Of a DNA stretch of 6,925 nucleotides, positions 1 to 5,021 are shown one piece after another. The DNA lies in the NCBI GenBank assembly GCA_902783235.1, contig CACZQG010000378.1, positions 1 to 6,925 on the forward strand, given 5' to 3'. The DNA is from an uncultured Ruminococcus sp. (lineage in GTDB: Bacteria > Bacillota > Clostridia > Oscillospirales > Ruminococcaceae). Numbering within the stretch: position 1 is the first letter of the stretch; each line of letters starts with the position of its first letter. The position numbers and the translations under genes are program-made. Under the pieces are notes generated by a model that was not told the DNA's origin, made no database searches, and saw only the letters and a list, made by a program, of their open reading frames with translations.

Positions 1-60
1 GCGACCGAGGCTCTGCCTCTGGACACCGCAAGCCTTTGAAAAGGCTTGACCTAAACTTTT
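1..60. repeat. Degenerate intergenic hairpin repeat, copy 1
   Basis: Two stem-loops lie in the first 50 bases: GAGGC/GCCTC (7-11 with 15-19, loop TCT) and an 8-bp stem CAAGCCTT/AAGGCTTG (29-36 with 41-48, loop TGAA), followed by CTAAACTTTT. The arrangement of a loop ending in GAAA, a C/G-rich stem and then AAACTTTT recurs in inverted orientation at 2123-2153, so I treat it as a dispersed intergenic element. It may also terminate transcription from a gene left of the window. No gene end is visible in bases 1-120. Confidence 0.45.
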
Positions 61-127
61 ATATTTAAGTAATTCATAGTTTATTACTAATCGTTTACTA
101 AAATTGATTTCCGTGTTTCATTGCGGC

Positions 128-156
128 TTGACATTTTCCATCAAAAATTATATACT
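128..156 (+). promoter_or_regulatory. Sigma-A-type promoter for the TPM lipoprotein-ogg unit
   Basis: A perfect -35 TTGACA (128-133) and a -10 TATACT (151-156) are separated by exactly 17 nt. Transcription would start near 163. This leaves a leader of about 30 nt before the ATG at 193 and argues against the earlier in-frame ATG at 163. Confidence 0.8.
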
Positions 157-192
157 ATATATATGAAAAAACGTGAACTAACGGAGAATAAC

Positions 193-1122
193 ATGAAAAA
201 GATACTTTTAGCCGGCATTTTGTCAGCTCTTACTGCTGCATCTGCAGGGTGCAGTGATACAGGCAAAGGAAATAAAGCAGCCGATGAGATCTCCAATGGC
301 TCTCCGGTGGAAAATGCTCAGCCTGAAGACAGTATATCCGAGGATCTAAAGGTGCGGGAGCGTTCCATAGAGACCGACGGAAAATTTGTTTTTGATGACG
401 ATAATATACTTACTGACGGTGAATACGATAATCTGAATTCCTATACTGCATGGTTTGCAAAGGCATTTAAAATGAATGCCGCCGTTGCACTTACCGAGGA
501 TCTTGGAGATCTTTCGCCTGATGAATACGCTCAGAAGATATATGATGACAATTTTAAAGGGGACGGGATACTGTTTCTCATTAATAATGATACCAATGAG
601 GATTACTTTTACCGCACCGGATATCCTGCGGAATACATAACCGACGACAGAGTGGATATGCTCTTTCCCATAATCTCCCCCATGCTGGCTATGGAGGAAT
701 ATGTCACTGCTGCCGAAAGAGTACTGGAGGAAGCAGAGCTTGCCATGCCCGAATATATCAGTGACCGTTCTCATACGCTGGACAAGGATACCGTCACGGA
801 ATGCAATGAGCTGCTAAAGGATGCTTCCGGCGAAAACACGCTGAATCTTTACTATGTACTGGGTACCGGCAGCGAGACAATAGAAAAATTTGCCAAAAAC
901 CGTTTCAATTCCTTCTTTGAAAAGGATTCCGATACAGCTCTTTTAGTTGTCAACGGTGAAAACGGAGAAAGCTATCTTGTAGCATCCGGTTCTCTTTCAT
1001 TCATGACGGAAAAGAAATTCGAGCTTGAAAAGGATATAAAGAGCTGCTATAAAAAATCCAAGGGTCTGGATGTAAAAAAAGCAACGGAAACATTTATTAA
1101 ATATGCTCGCGGCGAGGGATAA
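193..1122 (+). CDS. Secreted lipoprotein with TPM domain(s)
   Basis: The product is a 309-residue envelope lipoprotein. Residues 1-19 form a signal peptide (MKKILLAGIL then an Ala/Ser-rich stretch), and SAGC places the lipidated cysteine at Cys20; this is a somewhat atypical lipobox. A Ser/Asp/Glu-rich linker runs to about residue 62. Residues about 64-182 look like a TPM domain (TPM_phosphatase, PF04536): FVFDDDNILTDGEYDNL, then a strand, then GDGILFLINNDTNEDYFYRTG. Residues about 219-305 repeat the same layout (DTALLVVNGENGESYLVASG), so a second, degenerate TPM copy is likely. TPM proteins are linked to membrane protein quality control and, in some cases, phosphatase activity; no substrate can be inferred here. 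The start at 193 is preferred over upstream in-frame codons because GGAG at 183-186 is a well-placed ribosome site, the promoter would begin transcription near 163, and the signal peptide starts here. The ogg gene begins 2 nt after the stop. Confidence 0.8.
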   Translation: MKKILLAGILSALTAASAGCSDTGKGNKAADEISNGSPVENAQPEDSISEDLKVRERSIETDGKFVFDDDNILTDGEYDNLNSYTAWFAKAFKMNAAVALTEDLGDLSPDEYAQKIYDDNFKGDGILFLINNDTNEDYFYRTGYPAEYITDDRVDMLFPIISPMLAMEEYVTAAERVLEEAELAMPEYISDRSHTLDKDTVTECNELLKDASGENTLNLYYVLGTGSETIEKFAKNRFNSFFEKDSDTALLVVNGENGESYLVASGSLSFMTEKKFELEKDIKSCYKKSKGLDVKKATETFIKYARGEG

Positions 1123-1124
1123 GC

Positions 1125-1943
1125 ATGGATATCGACTACAAAGACGGAAATACCATCTTTATACAGGATGATCTGGATCTGGACGAGACACTGGACTGCG
1201 GTCAGGCTTTTCGCTGGGAAAAAACAGAAAGCCTTTATGACAAGACCTATACCGGCTTTTATCTGAATCACCCTCTTACTGTCTCTCAGCAGGGAAACAC
1301 ATTTATATTCCACAACACCGATCCCCCGGAATTTGAAAATATATGGCGAGAATATTTCGATCTTGATACAGATTACGGGGAAATAAAGAAAAGACTTTCC
1401 CAGGACGAAACGCTGTCAAAGGCTTGCAGCTATGCAGGCGGGATCAGACTTTTAAAGCAGGACTTCAATGAATGTCTTATATCCTTCATTATTTCACAGA
1501 ACAACAACATTCCCCGTATAAAGGGGATAATTTCAAGACTGTGCCAAAACTACGGCGGCTTCCCAACTGCCTCTCTTATGGCAAATGAAACCGTGGAAAG
1601 CCTGGCATATCTCAGATCGGGCTTTCGGGCAAAATATCTGGTGGACGCAGTATCCAAAATGAATTCGGAGGAGTTTTCTCCCCGGATCATACGGAATATG
1701 CCCATAGATGATGCAAGAAAAGCTCTTATGACTATAAAAGGAGTGGGTCCCAAGGTGGCTGAATGTGTGCTGCTTTTCGGCGCATACAGAACAGAGGCTT
1801 TTCCCCGGGATGTATGGATAAAGCGTGTTATGGAGAAATACTACCCCAACGGGCTGCCCGAATGCACAAAGGGGATACAGGGGATCGCTCAGCAATATCT
1901 TTTTCATTACATAAGGACGGCGGATCCGCTGGTAAACGAATGA
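1125..1943 (+). CDS. ogg: 8-oxoguanine DNA glycosylase/AP lyase (OGG1 family)
   Basis: The 272-residue product should remove 8-oxoguanine paired with C and nick the abasic site, acting in base-excision repair. The N-terminal OGG domain has DCGQAFRW (24-31), matching the SGQSFRW segment of human OGG1, whose glycine senses the oxidised base. SQNNNIPRI (124-132) matches the SNNNIARI segment that contacts the orphan cytosine. The helix-hairpin-helix is IKGVGPKVAEC (204-214), with catalytic Lys210 (K249 of human OGG1) and Asp229 in FPRDVW (D268). AQQYLF (255-260) aligns with AQAVLF of human OGG1, so Gln256 and Phe260 match the residues that clamp 8-oxoguanine. All key residues are present and the length is typical for bacterial OGG. 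The start ATG follows GAGGG (1114-1118) by 6 nt, and the gene is 2 nt behind the lipoprotein gene, so the two are probably co-transcribed. No functional link between them is obvious. Confidence 0.93.
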   Translation: MDIDYKDGNTIFIQDDLDLDETLDCGQAFRWEKTESLYDKTYTGFYLNHPLTVSQQGNTFIFHNTDPPEFENIWREYFDLDTDYGEIKKRLSQDETLSKACSYAGGIRLLKQDFNECLISFIISQNNNIPRIKGIISRLCQNYGGFPTASLMANETVESLAYLRSGFRAKYLVDAVSKMNSEEFSPRIIRNMPIDDARKALMTIKGVGPKVAECVLLFGAYRTEAFPRDVWIKRVMEKYYPNGLPECTKGIQGIAQQYLFHYIRTADPLVNE

Positions 1944-1988
1944 GGGCAGACAGAATAACTAAGCCCCGATAAAAGGAAATAGCAGAAT

Positions 1989-2024
1989 AAAAAAATGTCA
2001 GCCCTTTTTTGGCTGACATTTTTT
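1989..2024. terminator. Bidirectional intrinsic terminator after ogg
   Basis: A perfect 9-bp stem ATGTCAGCC/GGCTGACAT (1995-2003 with 2011-2019) encloses the loop CTTTTTT. It is preceded by an A tract (1989-1995) and followed by a T tract (2019-2024), so it has a U tract on both strands. On the plus strand it ends the lipoprotein-ogg transcript 46 nt after the ogg stop. On the minus strand it would end the gene remnant whose stop is at 2034-2036. Confidence 0.92.
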
Positions 2025-2033
2025 GCGTATACA

Positions 2034-2099
2034 TCAGACTAAACCTGAGCCATATATAAATCCCTCCTTCAGCTGCTCTTCGTGCTCATAGCTGCAATT
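2034..2099 (-). pseudogene. Possible 3' end remnant of a lost minus-strand gene
   Basis: The minus strand reads an open frame of about 21 codons ending NCSYEHEEQLKEGFIYGSGLV and then TGA (2034-2036). The charged helix followed by a GF-x-x-G-x-G-L ending looks protein-like and resembles the C-termini of some small uncharacterised clostridial proteins, but I cannot name the family. Its stop sits 10 nt from the minus-strand side of the bidirectional terminator, as expected for a former gene. Upstream coding similarity is lost where a hairpin repeat (about 2123-2153) begins. No start codon or ribosome site is present. It may be chance. Confidence 0.35.
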
Positions 2100-2122
2100 A
2101 CTCCGAACCTGCGAGCGAAGTT

Positions 2123-2153
2123 AAAAGTTTTTGCCAAGCTTTTTTCAAAAAGC
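2123..2153 (-). repeat. Degenerate intergenic hairpin repeat, copy 2 (inverted)
   Basis: AAAAGTTTTTGCCAAGCTTT and the following bases resemble the reverse complement of the repeat at 29-60 (AAAAGTTTAGGTCAAGCCTT). Both have AAAAGTTT, a short spacer and a stem-loop; here the stem is GCTTTTT/AAAAAGC (2138-2144 with 2147-2153). The copies are diverged, so they are probably old members of one family. Confidence 0.4.
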
Positions 2154-2195
2154 GTTCTTTTTAATTCTTTTGATCAGATATTAATGTTACAGATG

Positions 2196-2231
2196 CTGGT
2201 TTGTAAGATTTTTACAAATCAGTACTTTTTT
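2196..2231 (+). terminator. Terminator-like hairpin in the intergenic region
   Basis: An 11-bp stem CTGGTTTGTAA/TTACAAATCAG (2196-2206 with 2212-2222, one G-T wobble, loop GATTT) is followed by TAC and six T residues (2226-2231). This fits an intrinsic terminator with a displaced U tract, and would insulate the promoter region downstream from leftward read-through. A second inverted repeat, TTTAGTC/GACTAAA (2229-2235 with 2245-2251), follows directly, so an operator role is also possible. No gene ends just before it. Confidence 0.4.
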
Positions 2232-2262
2232 AGTCTGTTTATATGACTAAAGCGATACAGAT

Positions 2263-2290
2263 TTGTCGAATTTTGTCGAATAACTATTAT
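2263..2290 (+). promoter_or_regulatory. Possible weak upstream promoter overlapping the Spo0A-like boxes
   Basis: TATTAT at 2285-2290 is one base from the consensus -10. The best -35 at a 16-nt spacing is TTGTCG (2263-2268), which falls inside the first TGTCGAA box. Spo0A-activated sigma-A promoters of Bacillus often have boxes over a poor -35 element, so an activated promoter here is plausible. The -35 match is weak. Confidence 0.25.
2264..2280 (+). promoter_or_regulatory. Tandem Spo0A-box-like sites
   Basis: The 10-bp unit TTTGTCGAAT occurs twice with no gap (2262-2271 and 2272-2281). Each unit contains TGTCGAA (2264-2270 and 2274-2280), which is the Spo0A-box consensus, and the two cores are 3 bp apart, i.e. 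one helical turn centre to centre. This is the arrangement bound by a Spo0A dimer in Bacillus. The pair lies about 80 nt before the predicted start from the promoter at 2318-2346. The motif match is direct; regulation by Spo0A is inferred, and the host must encode Spo0A. Confidence 0.6.
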
Positions 2291-2317
2291 TTTTCTGATT
2301 TAATTATGCCAAATTCA

Positions 2318-2346
2318 TTGACATTTTGCTGTAAATTTGTTAATAT
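2318..2346 (+). promoter_or_regulatory. Near-consensus extended -10 promoter of the structured region
   Basis: TTGACA (2318-2323), a 17-nt spacer and TAATAT (2341-2346), with TG at 2338-2339 giving an extended -10. Transcription should start near 2353. The next plus-strand gene starts at 2934, so this promoter produces either a noncoding RNA or a leader of about 580 nt. Confidence 0.8.
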
Positions 2347-2352
2347 AAAGAT

Positions 2353-2581
2353 GTAACAGGTTTTAACATCGAGCGCAGGGTGATAAGCTGACTCAGATCT
2401 CCCTGCGACACGGTTATTATCAAGACAACTGTTGCGCAAAAGCAACACCGTATAAATACCGCCCGATCCTGATATTCAGGGCGGCTTGCTGATACACGGA
2501 AGCTTATCCTCACAGCCGGAAGTGATGGAGATAGTTTTTCGCTCCAGCATGACATTGGTATCCCGATCAAGGCAGCATCAC
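2353..2581 (+). ncRNA. Candidate structured RNA or long leader, unclassified
   Basis: Directly downstream of a near-consensus promoter, this stretch has no plausible reading frame but a run of nested stems. First, CGCAGGG/CCCTGCG (2374-2380 with 2401-2407) continues after a 1x1 mismatch as GAT/ATC (2382-2384 with 2397-2399) and CTG/CAG (2388-2390 with 2394-2396), with a bulged AAG. Second, ACGGT/ACCGT (2410-2414 with 2447-2451) is stacked on GTTGC/GCAAC (2431-2435 with 2442-2446). Third, CCGCCC/GGGCGG (2459-2464 with 2479-2484) has an inner TGA/TCA. Fourth, GTGAT/ATCAC (2522-2526 with 2577-2581) encloses GGAG/CTCC (2527-2530 with 2542-2545). I do not recognise SAM, TPP, T-box, 6S, tmRNA, RNase P or SRP signatures. 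The 3' end is not defined; no U-rich terminator is seen before the regulator gene. It could be a trans-acting RNA, a cis leader of the regulator-protease operon, or old repeat DNA. Confidence 0.4.
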
Positions 2582-2631
2582 ATATAGAGCTCCTGACAAT
2601 CTTTCATATTTTTGTCGTATTTCAAAGGATC

Positions 2632-2679
2632 AGTGCGATCAACCGGTTGGCCGCATTGATATTGTCGGATCCGGCAATA
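2632..2679. other. Two adjacent near-palindromes
   Basis: The first is an imperfect palindrome at 2632-2657, centred on CAACCGGTTG (2640-2649) with outer arms TGCG/CGCA. The second is TATTGTCGGATCCGGCAATA (2660-2679), self-complementary except for one wobble. A short hairpin GGTCA/TGACC (2682-2686 with 2691-2695) follows. They could fold in RNA of either strand and overlap the dispersed-repeat copy at 2648-2720. Confidence 0.45.
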
Positions 2680-2720
2680 GAGGTCACATCTGACCCTTGT
2701 TCTTTGTGAGGTATTGCCTT
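2648..2720 (-). repeat. Dispersed repeat, diverged copy (minus orientation)
   Basis: Read on the minus strand from 2720, this begins AAGGCAATACCTCACAAAGA and lines up with the plus strand at 6838 (GGCAATACCGCACAAAGA). The similarity goes on through GTCAGATG(T/C)GA without a gap. After a shift of about 5 nt it resumes as ACAATATCAATGCGGC against ACAAAATCGATGCAGGC. Two copies of at least about 70 nt are thus present in this window. The element is noncoding. Confidence 0.6.
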
Positions 2721-2803
2721 GATACTAAAAAACTGTGCGAAGTATATGCCCCGGGGAATTAGCGTTTCCATCTGTATCAATACCCGATGAAACGCCGTAA
2801 ATA
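2721..2803. other. Short noncoding spacer with a bulged hairpin
   Basis: This spacer between repeat copies holds an 8-bp palindrome CCCCGGGG near 2750 and a hairpin GCGTTTC/GAAACGC (2762-2768 with 2789-2795), extended by ATC/GAT (2770-2772 with 2786-2788) across one bulged C. No gene or promoter is seen. Confidence 0.4.
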
Positions 2804-2857
2804 TTAAGGCAACACCGCACAAAGACCGCTTGAAAGCTTTGTGCGGTATTGCCTTAA
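2804..2857. repeat. Long near-perfect palindrome made of two facing repeat ends
   Basis: The arms 2804-2824 and 2837-2857 pair over 21 positions with one C-A mismatch, around the 12-nt loop ACCGCTTGAAAG. Each arm is a copy of the dispersed repeat end: AAGGCAACACCGCACAAAG on the left and the reverse complement, CTTTGTGCGGTATTGCCTT, on the right. It may be a minimal MITE-like element or a strong RNA hairpin lying 76 nt before the regulator start. It lacks a U tract, so it is not a classical terminator. Confidence 0.7.
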
Positions 2858-2933
2858 CTTCAAGATCCGTTTGGGAAACAATGATGCGTAATACGGTAGT
2901 GGCTTAATTCTATTAAATGACGGGTGGATTAAA

Positions 2934-3620
2934 TTGGATAGGATCCTGGTAATTGATAATGAAGAACAAAGCTGCAAAATTTTAAAAAAGCATCTTGAAA
3001 ACGAGGAGATTCAAGTAACCATTGCCAACAGCGGTGAAGATGCAATGATCTGCTATAACGAGCTGCACCCCTGTGTAGTCCTGCTGGAAGTTGAGCTTCC
3101 GGATATGGATGGGTGGCAGATATGCCGTGAAATACGCAAAAAAAGCTCCGGTACATATATTATTTTTATCACCTCAAAATCCGAGATCTTTGATAAGATA
3201 CTGGGCTTTGAGCTGGGAGCTGATGACTATATAGTCAAACCGTTTGATATAAGAGAGGTCGTGGCAAGAGTGAATGCAGCGCTTAATCGTCTTAAAGCTT
3301 CCAAAGAAAAAAAAGACCGCAAGGTCATATATTATGAGGGTATACGAGTTGACCTTACCAAGTACGAACTGACCGTAAAGGGAAAAACCGTGGATACCCC
3401 TCCCAAGGAGCTGGAGCTTCTTTTCTTTCTGGCTTCCAATCCCAACAGAGTATATACAAGAGATCAGCTGTTGGATGAGGTATGGGGATTTGAATACTAC
3501 GGTGATTCACGAACTATAGATGTTCATATAAAAAGGCTCCGTGAAAAAATAGAGGGAGCCTCCGATAAGTGGCATCTCAAAACTGTATGGGGTGTAGGAT
3601 ATAAATTCGAGAGTGAGTAG
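2934..3620 (+). CDS. OmpR/PhoB-family response regulator, Asp-to-Glu at phosphosite
   Basis: This 228-residue regulator has a receiver domain (about 3-118) and a winged-helix DNA-binding domain (about 131-227). Receiver landmarks are acidic residues Asp8/Glu10 in VIDNEE, Thr80 in IFITSK, Tyr99, and Lys102 in DDYIVKPF. The position that normally carries the phosphorylated Asp (LDVxLPxMDG) is Glu52 in LLEVELPDMDG, codon GAA at 3087-3089, and the second pocket Asp is Asn9. The output domain is intact: SRTIDVHIKRLREKI (192-206) is the recognition helix region, then TVWGVGYKF. Start: no ATG precedes the receiver core; TTG at 2934 follows GGTGGA (2923-2928) at a suitable distance and gives a full first strand. 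No histidine kinase adjoins; an HtrA protease gene follows after 6 nt. It probably controls envelope-stress genes and may act without phosphorylation. WalR- or PhoP-like ancestry is possible but cannot be assigned. Confidence 0.9.
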   Translation: MDRILVIDNEEQSCKILKKHLENEEIQVTIANSGEDAMICYNELHPCVVLLEVELPDMDGWQICREIRKKSSGTYIIFITSKSEIFDKILGFELGADDYIVKPFDIREVVARVNAALNRLKASKEKKDRKVIYYEGIRVDLTKYELTVKGKTVDTPPKELELLFFLASNPNRVYTRDQLLDEVWGFEYYGDSRTIDVHIKRLREKIEGASDKWHLKTVWGVGYKFESE

Positions 3621-3626
3621 TACAGC

Positions 3627-4997
3627 ATGGATTATGAAAATAAGCTTTTTCCAAATGATGAAGAAATAACTAATGCCCTGCCTGATACAGCCGGGGACGA
3701 GATCAATAATAATACTGATGACGCTTTCCCCGCTGACGAAAGCACAGACTTTGACACTATCCCACCGCAGGTTTCCGACATAGAAAATGAACTTATGTCC
3801 ATTGAATATAACGGCGGAAAAAGGAACAAAAAAAAGCACCGCAGCATAAACAAGGTACTGCTCACAGTTTTTACCGGGGGTATATTTACTGCGGTCACAG
3901 CCTTTTCCGTTTACTGTATAGTAACTGATATACAGGCAAGCGGCAATGTGCGTGAGGATAAACGTTCCTCCTTTGTGCTGGATACCAGGCACCGACCTGT
4001 GGACAACAGTGAGCTTCGGGACGAAAACGGAAGATATACCGTTGAAGGAGTGGCTCAGTATATTCGCCCTCAGGTCGTGGAAATAATGGCTTATAAGGAT
4101 CAGTCCTCCGGCGTTTCCGCTGCCGGGGGGTCGGGTATTATAATAAGCAATGACGGCTACATAGTCACAAATACCCATATTATCGACGGCATGACCAAAT
4201 ACGCCGTAAAGACCAGTGACGGAAAGGTATATGACGCTAAGATCACCGGACGTGACTCAAAAACAGATATTTCTGTTATAAAAATAGAAGCCCGTGATCT
4301 TATCCCGGCAGAGCTGGGCAATTCCGATGAGGTCATACAGGGGGAACCTGTTGTAGCCATCGGCAATCCGGCAGGACTTGCAGGCTCGATCACAAACGGA
4401 ATAGTGTCCGGATTGGACAGAAAGGTAAGAGGCGATTCCACAGGCTTCCTCATGAACTGCATACAGACAGATGCAGCCATAAGTCCCGGAAACTCCGGAG
4501 GGGCACTGGTCAATATGTATGGTCAGGTAATAGGCATAGTATCTTCAAAATATGCTTCCGCTTCCAGTGAGGGACTGGGGTTCGCCATTACCATAAATGA
4601 TGCCAAGCCCATAATAGAGGAGCTTATAACCCAGGGCTATGTAAGCGGACGTGTCCGTATCGGCATAAACTTTGAATCAGCCAATACGCCTTATGCTGCT
4701 ATGAAATTCAAAGACAGCTACGGATTTGAGCTTCCCGATGAGCTGAAAAATTCTCTTCGCATTGAAAAAATATCCGATGACTGTGACATTGCAAACACCG
4801 AGCTGAAGCCGGGAGATTTTATGCTGACTATGGATGGTCAGGCACTTAATGATTATGACTCCCTGGCAAAAGCCATAAGCGGCAAAAAGGGCGGGGATAC
4901 TGTAAAAGCCGAATGTGCAAGGATAGATAAGGAAAAGAAAATAAGCTACTTCACCATTGAATTCAAGCTTATGACAGATACCTCGGGAGACTTCTGA
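3627..4997 (+). CDS. Membrane-anchored HtrA/DegP-type serine protease
   Basis: The 456-residue product is a trypsin-like S1C protease that degrades or refolds damaged proteins outside the membrane. Order: an acidic, Asp/Glu/Asn-rich cytoplasmic tail (1-65), a basic patch GGKRNKKKHR (63-72), one membrane segment (about 76-99), a linker, the protease domain (about 137-335) and one C-terminal PDZ domain (about 342-447). The catalytic triad is complete: His184 in TNTHII, Asp214 in KTDISVIKI and Ser290 in SPGNSGGAL, with AIGNPAG (244-250) and the TDAA run before the serine also typical. The PDZ is diverged, with a long insert around 350-372 and the motif KPGDFMLTMDGQAL (394-407). The ATG is 6 nt after the regulator stop and the ribosome site is weak (GAGTG at 3611-3615), so translation may depend on the upstream gene. 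In Bacillus, a WalR-type regulator locus also carries an HtrA protease (yyxA/htrC); here the kinase and wal accessory genes are missing. Confidence 0.93.
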   Translation: MDYENKLFPNDEEITNALPDTAGDEINNNTDDAFPADESTDFDTIPPQVSDIENELMSIEYNGGKRNKKKHRSINKVLLTVFTGGIFTAVTAFSVYCIVTDIQASGNVREDKRSSFVLDTRHRPVDNSELRDENGRYTVEGVAQYIRPQVVEIMAYKDQSSGVSAAGGSGIIISNDGYIVTNTHIIDGMTKYAVKTSDGKVYDAKITGRDSKTDISVIKIEARDLIPAELGNSDEVIQGEPVVAIGNPAGLAGSITNGIVSGLDRKVRGDSTGFLMNCIQTDAAISPGNSGGALVNMYGQVIGIVSSKYASASSEGLGFAITINDAKPIIEELITQGYVSGRVRIGINFESANTPYAAMKFKDSYGFELPDELKNSLRIEKISDDCDIANTELKPGDFMLTMDGQALNDYDSLAKAISGKKGGDTVKAECARIDKEKKISYFTIEFKLMTDTSGDF

Positions 4998-5021
4998 GAC
5001 GGATCATATCCCCAGAAGTCT
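4988..5021. terminator. Shared hairpin over convergent gene ends
   Basis: A perfect 9-bp stem AGACTTCTG/CAGAAGTCT (4988-4996 with 5013-5021) spans the 6-nt gap between the protease and amidohydrolase genes; an inner GGAT/ATCC (5001-5004 with 5008-5011) can form as well. The protease stop (4995-4997) is in the left arm, and the amidohydrolase stop (5004-5006) is in the loop with its last codons in the right arm. There is no long T tract, so termination strength is uncertain. Confidence 0.5.

Noticed and set aside
121..192. Longer N-terminus for the TPM lipoprotein starting upstream at 121 or 163
   Set aside because: The promoter at 128-156 places the transcript start near 163, and both the signal peptide and the ribosome site fit the ATG at 193.
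2416..2424. TTATCAAGA resembling the start of a SAM-I riboswitch
   Set aside because: The rest of the SAM-I core does not follow; a GATGAAA near 2786 is far too distant and in the wrong context.
2340..2570. Minus-strand open frame of 76 codons in the structured region
   Set aside because: It has no recognisable family, no ribosome site evident and composition typical of a chance frame across hairpin DNA.
2622..2822. Minus-strand open frame of 66 codons across repeat DNA
   Set aside because: It spans two repeat copies and a palindrome, so the open frame follows from the repeats rather than from coding.
2640..2860. CRISPR array or tandem repeat array
   Set aside because: The repeated 19-nt ends are in mixed orientation and irregularly spaced, with no regular spacers.
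3507..4178. Minus-strand open frame of 223 codons opposite the regulator and protease genes
   Set aside because: It lies antisense to two clearly conserved coding regions and its translation resembles no family.
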